A stretch of 37,227 bases of DNA from JAEUIG01 sp046349775. GTDB taxonomy: Bacteria; Planctomycetota; Planctomycetia; Planctomycetales; Planctomycetaceae. The position numbers were made by a program, and so were the translations under genes. Each line of letters begins with the position of its first letter. Within the stretch, counting starts at the first letter, position 1. The stretch is taken from assembly GCA_046349775.1 (NCBI GenBank), contig JAXMBS010000055.1, forward strand, positions 1 through 37,227, in the 5' to 3' direction. The notes below the pieces were generated by a model. That model searched no databases and was not told the DNA's origin. It worked only from the letters and a program-made list of their open reading frames with translations. This document shows, one piece after another, positions 14,657 to 23,838 of this stretch.

Positions 14657-17350
14657 ATGCCCGACGCCCGTCCGAACCCCGATCTGCTTCTCGCCCAGGT
14701 TCAGGCCGCCGAAGCCGGCACGAAACGCGGATCGCTGAAGGTGTTTTTCGGGTATGCCGCCGGCGTCGGCAAGACGTATGCGATGCTGGAGCACGCCCGG
14801 CGCGCCCGGACGGAGGGCCGGGACGTCGTCGTCGGATACGTGGAACCTCATGCCCGCCCCGAGACGGAGGCGCTGCTTCACGGTCTGGAGATCCTGTCTG
14901 TCAGACACATCGATTACCGCGGCGTCACGCTGCGCGAGTTCGATGTGGACGCCGCCCTCCAGCGACGTCCCGATTTACTGCTCGTCGATGAACTGGCGCA
15001 TACCAATGCGCCCGGCTGTCGCCACGAAAAGCGCTGGCAGGACGTCGAAGATCTGCTGGCGGCCGGGATCAACGTCTGGACAACGCTGAACGTTCAGCAC
15101 ATCGACAGTCTGAACGATGTGATCGGCCAGATATCCGGAGTGATCGTCCGCGAGACCGTGCCCGACCATGTGTTCGATTCGGCCGACGATCTCGAACTCG
15201 TCGACATCACGCCCGAAGAACTTCTGGAACGGCTGAATGTGGGCAAGGTCTATCTACCCGGTCAGGCGCAGCGGGCGATTGAGAGTTTCTTTCAGCGGTC
15301 AAATCTGACCGCCTTGCGCGAGCTGTCGCTGCGGCAGGCGGCACGCCGGGTGCATACCGACGTCGAGTCGGCGCGCCGGGCCAAGGCCGCTGAGGAACCT
15401 TGGGCCACCGCCGAGCGGTTGCTGGTGTGTGTCGGACCAAGCCCGACGACGGCCCGCGTGATCCGGACGGCAAAACGGATGGCGGCGGCGGCTCGACCCG
15501 CGCGCCCGTGGCTGGCGGTGTCGGTGGACCTGACCGGCGCGGCGAACGCTCCCGCGCAGCAGCAGATCGCGAACCACTTTCGTCTCGCCGAACGACTGGG
15601 TGCAGAAACCGTCACGTTGCCAGGTCAGAGTATCACGGAGACCATCCTCGACTATGCGCGCTCGCGGAACGTCACGAAACTCTTTATCGGCAAGACGCAC
15701 CAGCCGCGCTGGCGACGGCTGATCCTGGGTACTGTCGTCGACGAATTGCTGGAGCAGAGCGGCGACATCGACGTGTACGTGATACACGGCGCAGAGGAGT
15801 CCCGTGAGTTCACCAGCGCACCGGGACGCCGGCGTCCGGTCAGTCGCTGGTCGTACTTCATGTCGTGTGCGCTGATCGCCTTGACCGGCGGCGTGGCTTA
15901 CGGGTTGCGGTTTCTCCACTTGGCGGATGCCGAGGCCAACACCGTGATGTTGTTTCTGGCCACTGTGGCCTGGACGGCGTACCGGTATGGCCGCGGTCCG
16001 GCCGCTCTCGCCAGTGCAGCGGCCGTGCTCGTGTTCGATTTCTTCTTCGTGTCGCCGTTCGGCACGTTTGCCGTCGACGACACCCAATACATCGTGACGT
16101 TTGCCGTCATGCTCGCCATCGGTCTGGTGATCGGTACGCTGACGGCCCGCCTGCGGGCGCAGATTGAAAGCACGCGCCAGCGCGAACGACGGACTTCCGC
16201 CCTTTACGAACTGGGCAAGCAGCTCGGTTCGCTGTACGGCAGCTCGTTTCTGGCGAGTGCGGCCGGACGTAAAATCGCCGAGATGGTCGGCGGCGATGTC
16301 GCAATCTATCTGCGGTCACAGGCAGGCGCTCTCGGAATCGTCTGCGGGCAGGACGGCCCGATTGCCGGCCATCCCGTCAGCCTGCCGACGGCACAGTGGG
16401 TCGTCGAACATGATCAGGTCGCAGGCGCCGGCACGAACACGCTGCCGAATGCCGCGGCCCTGTTCCTGCCGCTGACGGGCACGCAACGCACGCACGGCGC
16501 CGTGGCGATTCGCGTGGCCGACGCCACACGGCTCGTGGAACCCGACCTGCGCCAATTGCTGGAAGCCTGCGTCAGCCAACTGGCCCTGGCGCTCGAGCGC
16601 GACCAGTTGGCCATTGATGCGGCGGAGGCGCGCATTCAGGCGGAGACCGAACAGGTGCGCAGCAGTCTGCTCAGCAGCGTTTCACACGATTTGAAGACGC
16701 CGCTGGCGGCAATCGCCGGTGCCAGCAGCAGCCTGCTGGAGTCGTCGGCGCTCGACGACGAGACGCGTCAACAACTGCTCGAGACGGTCGCTGAGGAAGC
16801 CGCCCGCCTGAATCGCCTGCTCGAGAACATCCTGCAGATGTCGAAACTGGAGGCCGGCGCCGCGGCGCCCAACCGACAATGGCACGTCCTGGAGGAAATC
16901 GTGGGTTCCGCACTGCACCGTACGCGCCGGGAACTGGCCGATCACGATGTCCAGGTGATGCTGCCGACCGATTTGCCGCTGCTGTTTGTCGACGGACTGC
17001 TGCTGGAACAGGTGTTCGTGAACCTGCTGGAGAACGCTGCGCGATACACACCGGCGAAGTCGCACGTCGTCATTCGCGCCGCAGTGGATGGCCGGATGGT
17101 GCGAATCGCGCTCTCCGACAACGGTCCGGGTGTGCCGGCTGGCAGCGAGGAGCGGATCTTCGACAAGTTTTATCGCGCCACCCCGACCGTCGACGGTGGC
17201 CGCGGCAGCGGACTTGGGCTCGCCATCTCGCGCGCCATCGTCAAGGCCCACGGCGGGACCATGACCGTGTCGAATCAACCGGGCGGGGGCGCCGAGTTCC
17301 AACTGCGGCTGCCGCTTTCACAAGATGCGCCGCGAGTTGCGATACAATAG
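14657..17350 (+). CDS. kdpD: Sensor histidine kinase KdpD
   Basis: A protein of 897 aa counted from ATG 14657; in-frame TTG 14645 and GTG 14651 lie slightly upstream, and no strong ribosome site decides between them. KdpD senses K+ limitation and phosphorylates KdpE. The domains in order are: the KdpD N-terminal domain with Walker A GYAAGVGKT (residues ~32-40) and DELAHTNAPG; a Usp-like domain (~245-370); four membrane helices (~395-500); a GAF-like region; HisKA with the phosphoacceptor H677 in SVSHDLKTPLAA; and HATPase with NLLENAARYTP, DNGPGVP and GRGSGLGLAI. Length and architecture are those of a complete KdpD. It ends 4 nt before the kdpE ATG. Confidence 0.96.
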   Translation: MPDARPNPDLLLAQVQAAEAGTKRGSLKVFFGYAAGVGKTYAMLEHARRARTEGRDVVVGYVEPHARPETEALLHGLEILSVRHIDYRGVTLREFDVDAALQRRPDLLLVDELAHTNAPGCRHEKRWQDVEDLLAAGINVWTTLNVQHIDSLNDVIGQISGVIVRETVPDHVFDSADDLELVDITPEELLERLNVGKVYLPGQAQRAIESFFQRSNLTALRELSLRQAARRVHTDVESARRAKAAEEPWATAERLLVCVGPSPTTARVIRTAKRMAAAARPARPWLAVSVDLTGAANAPAQQQIANHFRLAERLGAETVTLPGQSITETILDYARSRNVTKLFIGKTHQPRWRRLILGTVVDELLEQSGDIDVYVIHGAEESREFTSAPGRRRPVSRWSYFMSCALIALTGGVAYGLRFLHLADAEANTVMLFLATVAWTAYRYGRGPAALASAAAVLVFDFFFVSPFGTFAVDDTQYIVTFAVMLAIGLVIGTLTARLRAQIESTRQRERRTSALYELGKQLGSLYGSSFLASAAGRKIAEMVGGDVAIYLRSQAGALGIVCGQDGPIAGHPVSLPTAQWVVEHDQVAGAGTNTLPNAAALFLPLTGTQRTHGAVAIRVADATRLVEPDLRQLLEACVSQLALALERDQLAIDAAEARIQAETEQVRSSLLSSVSHDLKTPLAAIAGASSSLLESSALDDETRQQLLETVAEEAARLNRLLENILQMSKLEAGAAAPNRQWHVLEEIVGSALHRTRRELADHDVQVMLPTDLPLLFVDGLLLEQVFVNLLENAARYTPAKSHVVIRAAVDGRMVRIALSDNGPGVPAGSEERIFDKFYRATPTVDGGRGSGLGLAISRAIVKAHGGTMTVSNQPGGGAEFQLRLPLSQDAPRVAIQ

Positions 17351-17354
17351 CTGC

Positions 17355-18048
17355 ATGGCACAGGGCGACCATCATATTCTGGTGATCGAGGATGAACCGC
17401 CGATCCGCCGGTTCCTGCGCGCGTCGCTGACGGACGCAGGCTATCGCGTCAGCGAGGCCGTCTCAGCGCCGAGGACTGGAGATCGGCCGCCAGCCAGCCC
17501 TGGACCTGGTAATTCTGGATCTGGGACTCCTCGATCTGGATGGGCAGGAAGTCCTGCGCAGGCTGCGCGAGTGGTACACCGGCAAGCCGATTCTCGTGCT
17601 TTCGGCACGGGACCAGGAAACGGAAAAGGTCCAGGCGCTGGACCACGGAGCCGACGACTACGTGACCAAACCGTTCGGCGTTAGTGAACTTCTGGCCCGG
17701 ATGCGGACGGCGTTGCGGCATGCCCATCGGATCGGCGCCGACGCCACCACCATCACGATTGGCGACCTTGTCGTCGATCTGGCCTCTCGCGTCGTCACGT
17801 TAGCGGGCCGGGAAGTTCACCTGACGCCGCTGGAATACAAGCTGCTGGCGACACTGCTCAAGCACGCCGGCAAGGTGCTGACGCACCGGTTCCTGCTGCG
17901 TGAAGTTTGGGGACCGCAGGACTCGCAGGAGAACCACTACCTCCGCGTCTTCGTCGCCAGCTTGCGGCGGAAGCTGGAAGCCGACCCGGCGCGGCCGCGG
18001 TACATCCTCACCGAACAGGGAGTGGGGTACCGGTTCGCTGTGGACTGA
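17355..18048 (+). pseudogene. kdpE: Response regulator KdpE, frameshifted
   Basis: The gene starts at ATG 17355 with a normal receiver N-terminus (HHILVIEDEPPIRRFLRAS), then changes frame. Up to about 17460 the frame is that of 17355; from about 17465 the homology continues one frame over as DLVILDLGLLDLDGQEVLRR (with the phospho-acceptor Asp), ADDYVTKPFG, and an OmpR-type winged-helix DNA-binding domain with LTPLEYKLLATLLKHAGK and VASLRRKLEADPARPRYI, ending at 18048. So a 1-2 nt indel lies between about 17460 and 17473. Read straight, the protein would stop at 17684 with no DNA-binding domain. It is either a real loss that uncouples KdpD from kdp transcription or a base-calling error. Everything else about the gene looks conserved. 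Confidence 0.85.
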
Positions 18049-18108
18049 ATGCGACAGTGCCGTGAGTCTCCCGCACGCCCGACGACCACATTCGCCGGCC
18101 GCCGGCCA

Positions 18109-18354
18109 TCATCCGCCACGTTTGATCAGCCTGAGCAAAAGCAGCAGCACGATTGCTCCTACGGTTGCGACAACAAGTTGTCCGAGCAGTCCACCTGCCC
18201 CGATGCCGGCGAGGCCGAAGAGCCAGCCCCCCAACAGGGCGCCGATCACTCCGACCACCAGGTCGCCGACGAGACCAAAGCCGCCCCCTTTCATGATCTG
18301 ACCCGCCAACCATCCCGCGGCAATTCCGATCAGTATGAACCACAAGAATCCCAT
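18109..18354 (-). CDS. GlsB/YeaQ/YmgE family small membrane protein
   Basis: A protein of 81 aa from ATG 18354, with an AGGA about 9 nt upstream; an in-frame earlier Met adds 14 residues without a ribosome site. It has three hydrophobic segments with many Gly: FLWFILIGIAAGWLAGQIM, the LVGDLVVGVIGALLGGWLFG block typical of the Transgly_assoc family, and VVATVGAIVLLLLLRLI. These proteins are common stress-induced inner-membrane proteins of unknown mechanism; the transglycosylase name is historical. It is convergent with kdpE and appears to stand alone. Confidence 0.88.
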   Translation of the reverse strand: MGFLWFILIGIAAGWLAGQIMKGGGFGLVGDLVVGVIGALLGGWLFGLAGIGAGGLLGQLVVATVGAIVLLLLLRLIKRGG

Positions 18355-18627
18355 GGCGATGTCCTGCTGAGTGTGGAAGGGATTGCGGTCCCGCATTCAT
18401 ACAACGGCCGATTTTATGGCAATCGTCACTGCAATCGCTTTGACGCTTTCGTCTTCGTCGCCCGCTTGGTCTGGCCTGCAAGTTCCGGCTGGCAGTGCCT
18501 CCGGCCGCTCTGATCCTGCGCACTATTGCAGGACTGGAGGTCTGCACATGTTTCGCCCGAATAGCATCGACTCTGCGCTACCGGCCCCAGAAATGTTGTC
18601 GTTGGGATTAAATGACTGTGTCCCGAA

Positions 18628-20736
18628 TCAGCGGAGACCGTTTCGTACCGCCGCTGCCGAGAGTGCTTCGGCCGTGTAGATCAGACGGCTCGCGTCGCCT
18701 CGCGTAATTGGTTGATCGGCAGCGATGTTCCATTCCCGCAGGCGATCGACAAGGTCTGCGGCGGGAATCCTTTCCGCCAGCGAGTCCGACAACCGGCGGA
18801 CAAATGCCCTGGCAACGATGGGGTCGCCGCGATTCTGTTCGGCGGCCAGCATTTTTCGGGCGGTCGCCGTGGGGTCATCGTGGCTCGGCGAGCGACGGCC
18901 GACATGCGCGATCCAGGCGTCCGCAAGGTGCTCCAACAGTGCGTCGTAGGGGCGCGCATCGTAAGAACCGAAGAAACCTTGCGTACCCAGATACTGCACC
19001 GCCGGATACCACTCGGCGTGTTCCTTTCCTTCGATGTCGTTGAAGAACGAAATCATGATCCGGCTGTCTGCAAGCCGCCGGATGAGCGGCACGGAGTCAA
19101 CGGCAGCCGGCGAGACTCCGTTCTGTTTCGCCGTCACGACAACGTACGCCGCCGATTCGCAGAGCATCATCCACGTCGGTTCCAGACGGATTGTACCCCA
19201 GCCAACATGCGTGGATGACAAACAGACCGGCACGAGCAGGTTGTCGCAGTCTTCGGGGATGATCGTCCGCAACGAAACCTGACCGGGGAACGTCTGATTC
19301 TTCAGCATGACCATCCCTTCGGGCTCGCTGCCGTCGACGTGCCTGGGAGTGCAGGCATGCGAGTCGAGGAACCACTCGGTGGCGCCGATACTGTCGGCAT
19401 GAATCGGCGCGCGCTTCAAATCCGGGGCCAGCCGCGCGTCGTGTTCGGTGAAAATTGCGCGCCCCCGGATGCGGCGTGTCTCTCTCGCATACATCTCATA
19501 CGGGACATGGCCGTTGTCCGGAAACTCGTCTCGCGGCAATCCCCACTCTTTCCATCCCTCGCGAATCGCAGGAGGGACGGAAGGATCGTTCTGGCGATAG
19601 TACAGCAGCCCGAGAGTGGCTTCGACGTGCTGCCGCGTGACCTCGCGCCGTGTTGCCCAGTCGCCTTCGACGTACGCGTCCTGTCGGCCGACCAGCTTGG
19701 GATCGTTCAGCCCCGCTTTTCGGTTCGGCATCTCGAGTCCCGGGCGACGAGACTGCCCGATGCTGAACGATCGGTAAATCTCAGGATCGTAATTCGCCGG
19801 CTGATCGATCGGCACTCGGTTTTCCGGATCGTTCGTCACGATCATCCGCATGTTGTAACCCTGAACCGCCGGATCGGCCTCGCCGGTGCTCACCTCGGGA
19901 ATCGTTTCGTAGTACGCGTCGTATTGAAAGAGATTGAGGCGGCGCTCTTCGGAGAAGTTGACAACGTCCACGTCTTTGGGGGGCCACTCGACCTTCCGCA
20001 TGTAGATCACTCCGCCGTGCGGCTCGTTGAATTCGCTGCGGGCTTCACGTCCCACGCGGTAGGGGGTCCGGGCGACCGCGGCCAAGTCGGCTTCATATGA
20101 ACAGTCGGCAAACGCAACCGCCGTGACGGTCAGCGTTCGATCTCCCTCCATCTGTCGAAACGTGACCGATTTGAGGAGTGACGACTCGCGCGACGCTTCG
20201 ATGGGATAGAAGGCTTTCACAATTGAAATGTGCGGCTCCGCCGCCAGCAGTTCGTCGATCAGTCGCTCAACCACGCCGGCCTCATATCGCAGCTTGGGAT
20301 GTCCCGGCAGCGTCGCGCGGTACTGAGGCGAATCCTGGCCGTAGCGATTGGCGTAATAGCGAGGGATCGACCGGCGCAACTCGTCATAGATCGGTGCCCG
20401 CGATCCGCTGTAGAGCGTATCCATGATGCTGAGGCCGTTGGTCATCATGCCGCCAAGGTGCTGGGCATGGGTGACGAGAATCACGTTCAGCCCCTCGCGA
20501 GCCGCGCGTACCGCACAGGCCACTCCGCCGGGCGTCGAACCGTAGACTGCCAGGTCGCATTGCTGATCGGTGCTTTGGCGAAACGCCTGAGGATCGTCGC
20601 CTTTCAGCTCGCCCCCCGTGGCGACATTCGAAGACAACGCGATCGTCAACAGGAAGAGCGGGCGTCTCCAGACACGGACGCACCAGCGGCAGTTTCTGAC
20701 GGAGAACATGTCGAGGATTCTGAATGAACTCCTCAT
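18628..20736 (-). CDS. Exported FAD-dependent oxidoreductase (FAD_oxidored family)
   Basis: A protein of 702 aa. ATG 20736 has GGAG 8 nt upstream; a second Met at 20709 is possible. The N-terminus has a basic stretch and a hydrophobic segment (RRPLFLLTIALSSNVATG), so it is probably secreted. The dinucleotide-binding motif AVYGSTPGGVACAVRAAREG (about 63-82) with LGGMMTNGLS after it is the signature of the FAD_oxidored/xanthan-lyase-annotated family common in planctomycetes. AVAFADCSYEADLAAVA (~208) is a second flavin-contact motif, and the C-terminal half carries VPVCLSSTHVGWGTIRLEP. The substrate is unknown; such proteins are often linked to polysaccharide or polyol oxidation. It appears monocistronic. 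Confidence 0.88.
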   Translation of the reverse strand: MRSSFRILDMFSVRNCRWCVRVWRRPLFLLTIALSSNVATGGELKGDDPQAFRQSTDQQCDLAVYGSTPGGVACAVRAAREGLNVILVTHAQHLGGMMTNGLSIMDTLYSGSRAPIYDELRRSIPRYYANRYGQDSPQYRATLPGHPKLRYEAGVVERLIDELLAAEPHISIVKAFYPIEASRESSLLKSVTFRQMEGDRTLTVTAVAFADCSYEADLAAVARTPYRVGREARSEFNEPHGGVIYMRKVEWPPKDVDVVNFSEERRLNLFQYDAYYETIPEVSTGEADPAVQGYNMRMIVTNDPENRVPIDQPANYDPEIYRSFSIGQSRRPGLEMPNRKAGLNDPKLVGRQDAYVEGDWATRREVTRQHVEATLGLLYYRQNDPSVPPAIREGWKEWGLPRDEFPDNGHVPYEMYARETRRIRGRAIFTEHDARLAPDLKRAPIHADSIGATEWFLDSHACTPRHVDGSEPEGMVMLKNQTFPGQVSLRTIIPEDCDNLLVPVCLSSTHVGWGTIRLEPTWMMLCESAAYVVVTAKQNGVSPAAVDSVPLIRRLADSRIMISFFNDIEGKEHAEWYPAVQYLGTQGFFGSYDARPYDALLEHLADAWIAHVGRRSPSHDDPTATARKMLAAEQNRGDPIVARAFVRRLSDSLAERIPAADLVDRLREWNIAADQPITRGDASRLIYTAEALSAAAVRNGLR

Positions 20737-20939
20737 CTGGCTCGCTCCAGCAGGTCAGGTCGGACGCCCCAAGGTAACAGCCGACTAGGACCTTGCGAGT
20801 AGAATTCGCTGTCGTCCCTGGAGAATCCCCAGGCTGCACATCTGAAATCACATGCGCGAATCGATCCGATCGCCGAACGGCAGTCGCGCGGTTGATCGCC
20901 GACTGCCTCAGGTGCAACTGGGCGTATCGTTCACGCTGA

Positions 20940-21670
20940 AGCAGCGCGGAGTCGGCCGCTGACCATCACCCGGCTGAACAAGGCGATCAGGACCGCCAAT
21001 TTCCGCTAGGGCCAGAGACTGGGCAAGCATGATCACATTGTCGAACGGGGCTGGCGGCTGTCCATGCGTGACCTCGAGCGTGACGGCAGGACCATGCCGG
21101 CGTCATTGACGGCGCGAAGCCCGGGTCCGCATCCAACAGCCCGGTTTCGGCACGAAAGCCATCGTCGTGGTGACCACGCTGCTCAATCCCGGTTCAATAT
21201 CCCCGGAGAGGACCTTGCGGATCTTTTAGCACCAGCGGTGGAACAATGAACTGGATTCCAGGAGCATCGACCTGTGATGCAGATGGAGTGCTTTTGCTGC
21301 AAAAACTCCCGAGCTGTTCGAAGGAGATCTGGACGAACGTCCTGGCGTACAGCCTCATCCGCACGTTCATGGCTCAAGCCGCAATTCGCCACGAAGTGCT
21401 GCCACGCACCATCAGCTTCAAAGGGACACTGCAAATCCTCGCAGCCTTTCCCACCGGTGATCGCCTTCCGTGGCTCCGGCAACAAGTCATTCTCGGGCGT
21501 TTCCACATGATCGCCTGCTGGAAGCAATCGTGAAACACCGTGTTGCTGATCGCTCCGCCGGTTCGAACCCCGGGCACATCAAGCGTCGCTACAAACACTG
21601 CGTGCTGCTTCCCAGGTGCCCAGGGAGGAAGCCAAACGCGTCAAACTTCACGGGACTTGCCAAAAACTAA
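20940..21670 (+). pseudogene. Decayed IS4-type transposase remnant
   Basis: No continuous ORF, but fragments of a DDE transposase appear in order in shifting frames. They are GQRLGKHDHIV (near 21015), MRDLERDGRTMPASL (21064), a VVVTTLLNP block with DLADL after it (near 21170-21230), QRWNNELDSRSI (near 21235), KEIWTNVLAYSLIRTFMAQA followed by IRHEVLPRTISFKGTLQIL (21320-21450), and VADRSAGSNP then KRRYKHC near 21545-21600. Spacing and content match the C-terminal two thirds of IS4-family transposases widespread in planctomycetes. Several stops and frameshifts show it is dead. I could not find terminal inverted repeats; the boundaries are approximate. It abuts the end of the duplicated module. 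Confidence 0.82.
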
Positions 21671-21728
21671 GCGCGCCATTCGTCGATGCAAACGTGCGAT
21701 TTCGCCGGGCAAAATCGCCGGAGGTGTA

Positions 21729-22586
21729 CTACGCCGACGGCGTTCCAGAATCACGGAAACCGGCTCCGCCGATTTCACCGCCCGGCGGACAACGGCTTGC
21801 CGAAGACTCATCCACCTGCGGACTTAATACCGTACAATAACCCCAATAGCCGCCCCACCCGCCGTACCCGCCGTACCCGCCTCCGCCTCCGTAGTAGTCG
21901 CAGATTCCATAATAGCAGTAGGACGAGCACACATTGCCGCACGCGCCGCAATTGTTCGCATCAAACAACAGGTCGGTGCAGCCGTTTCCGCAGTTGACCT
22001 GGCCGTAATTGCATTCACTGCACGTCCCATACACACAGTACGGCGCAGAGGCACCGCAGGCGGTCCCGCACGTGCCGCAATTGCCAGGATCAGAATCCAG
22101 GTACACGCAGTCCTCACCGCAATAGACCGCTCCGGAGTAACACGCGTACGTACACTTGCCCGCGAGGCAGCCGACGTATTCGTTGACGCCCGCCGGAGCG
22201 CATACGCTTCCGCACGCGCCGCAGTTGCTCACATCGTTCGCGGTGTCGGCACAGTATCCTCCGCAGGAAACTGTGCCTGTTCCGCAGCAGACGTAATTCC
22301 CGCACGCACCGGCGAGTCGGGAGGGGTTGTTGCCGCAGGCCTTGCAGGTCTTCATGCACTGATCCTGCTTTCTGCCGTTGCTGCACTGGCAGAACGTCTT
22401 GCAGGGATCCTGCGGCGGTTTTGAGGGCTGGTGAGGATTCGGATGATGGCCGCCACGCGCGTACTCGATCCCCAGGGGAGCGAAAACCGCGGCGGTGAGC
22501 GCCAGACCCAGACGCCGCACAGTCTCGCGGCGGGGCAGCGATTCATCAGCCAATGATTTCGAGAGTTCGTCAAAGAGCGGGGTCAT
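21729..22586 (-). CDS. Cysteine-rich exported protein (module copy A, intact)
   Basis: A protein of 285 aa from ATG 22586, with AGGAC upstream. The N-terminus (SLADESLPRRETVRRLG, then LALTAAVFAPLG) looks like a Tat-type leader. Residues 62-229 contain 32 cysteines, about one in five, arranged in repeats of the type YCGEDCVYLDSDPGNCGTCG and NCGACGNVC, with short Pro/Tyr linkers; the even count fits complete disulfide pairing. Similar repeats occur in myxobacterial and planctomycete surface proteins of unknown function. A Gly/Tyr/Trp stretch follows (YGGGGGYGGYGGWGGYWG). The last ~35 residues appear to be read-through of an old stop (see findings). It lies 64 nt after the redoxin gene, its likely folding partner. 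A metal-binding role is possible but not shown. Confidence 0.8.
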   Translation of the reverse strand: MTPLFDELSKSLADESLPRRETVRRLGLALTAAVFAPLGIEYARGGHHPNPHQPSKPPQDPCKTFCQCSNGRKQDQCMKTCKACGNNPSRLAGACGNYVCCGTGTVSCGGYCADTANDVSNCGACGSVCAPAGVNEYVGCLAGKCTYACYSGAVYCGEDCVYLDSDPGNCGTCGTACGASAPYCVYGTCSECNYGQVNCGNGCTDLLFDANNCGACGNVCSSYCYYGICDYYGGGGGYGGYGGWGGYWGYCTVLSPQVDESSASRCPPGGEIGGAGFRDSGTPSA

Positions 22587-22650
22587 GGGACGTCCTGTGG
22601 TGTTTGAGCGGAAGGGACAGGTCGATACGCCTGAGCGAATTCGCGTGGAA

Positions 22651-23790
22651 TCAAGATGCGGCCATGGCATACTCCTCATGGGAACGAGCAGGGTTTCCGT
22701 CCGCCGCTGCGGTGAGCCTGGACGGTTTTGCAAGCGCCAGAATCGGCTCGACACCGATAGCCACGTCACTCAGCAGGACGCCCTGCTCATCGATCAGGTA
22801 GCCGATCGGCGTCGCGAACATGCCGTACTTCATGGACAGTTCCCACTGCTTCTGCATCACGATCGGGAACGTCAGGCCGAGTCGAGCGGCCTTCTCACGC
22901 GTGGCGTCCGCGTCTTTCCGGCTGATCACCAGTACCTGCAGCCCGGTGCCCGCTGCGTGCAGTTCCTGGAGGTGCGGCGCGAGCTCGTCGCACGGCCCAC
23001 ATTCCGGATCGGAGAACACCAGCAGCACACGGCGCCCACGACAGTCCTGGAGGGCCAGTTCACCGCCATCGATCCGTGGCAGCGTGAACTCGGGAGCGGA
23101 CGTTCCCGCTTTAAGACCGTCGCGATTGATCCGGCTGCGGGACAGCGACGGGTCCGGCTGTTTCGTCCTGTGCGTCGAGTTCTTGCCGGAGGTGCGGGAG
23201 GCCAGCCGTTCGGGCGATTGACCTGAGGCCAATTGCAGCAACTGCTCTGCTCCGATGGTGAGTTCGCTCGAGATCCGCCCGGCGGCATCGATCCGATAAC
23301 CCATCGGGGTCCCCTGCGCCCGGTACTGCTCGGCAACCTCTCTCTCGTTCTGCAGCAGGACAACGCACTTGATCCCATACTGCTCAACGAGTTTACGGTT
23401 CGCTGCAAGCTCGCCGGTCGTGACAACGACTGGAAGTGGCCGGCCGCCGGCGCCGTCGAACGGGACCGCCGCAAGGTCTGCGGCCATGCGGGTGCAGAAC
23501 CCACAGCCGGGATTGAAAAAGATCAGCAGGATATCGCGACCGCGCCAGGCCGACAGCTTGTGGCGTGCTCCCGACAGGTCGGGCAGTTCGAACTCCGGCG
23601 CCGGCGAACCGAGAGGCAATCCCTGCGCGGGCGTACGGCCGGGCGAACCGGGTGGCGGCAACAAACGCCGTTCGATCGACTCCAGCCGCAGTAGAATGCG
23701 GCCGTTCTGACGGACGAGCTGCAGCAACAGCCAACCGCCCACCACCACGAGCAGCCAGGGCAGCACGGTCTCGAAGACCAGTGTCATCAT
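22651..23790 (-). CDS. Membrane-anchored protein with two thioredoxin-fold domains (copy A, intact)
   Basis: A protein of 379 aa from ATG 23790, with GGAG 7 nt upstream. A single N-terminal helix (VLPWLLVVVGGWLLLQLV) anchors it. The first AhpC/TlpA/MauD-like domain spans about 60-190: FFNPGCGFC with C96 and C99, and a cis-Pro at GTPMGY. The second spans about 228-355: SDPECGPCDELAP with C264 and C267, and a cis-Pro at ATPIGY. Both active sites keep the CxxC pair, so both could be redox active. MauD, needed for disulfide formation in the Cys-rich methylamine dehydrogenase light chain, is the closest functional parallel I can name. The neighbouring gene encodes a 32-cysteine core, so an oxidase or isomerase role for that substrate is a reasonable inference. 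Confidence 0.88.
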   Translation of the reverse strand: MMTLVFETVLPWLLVVVGGWLLLQLVRQNGRILLRLESIERRLLPPPGSPGRTPAQGLPLGSPAPEFELPDLSGARHKLSAWRGRDILLIFFNPGCGFCTRMAADLAAVPFDGAGGRPLPVVVTTGELAANRKLVEQYGIKCVVLLQNEREVAEQYRAQGTPMGYRIDAAGRISSELTIGAEQLLQLASGQSPERLASRTSGKNSTHRTKQPDPSLSRSRINRDGLKAGTSAPEFTLPRIDGGELALQDCRGRRVLLVFSDPECGPCDELAPHLQELHAAGTGLQVLVISRKDADATREKAARLGLTFPIVMQKQWELSMKYGMFATPIGYLIDEQGVLLSDVAIGVEPILALAKPSRLTAAADGNPARSHEEYAMAAS

Positions 23791-23838
23791 CGCAGTTCTC
23801 CCGACGATCTTGTGCTATCTTCAACGACACATCGCGGC

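Noticed and set aside
17440..17480. Programmed frameshift in kdpE
   Set aside because: No slippery heptamer or downstream stimulator was seen; an indel by mutation or base error is simpler.
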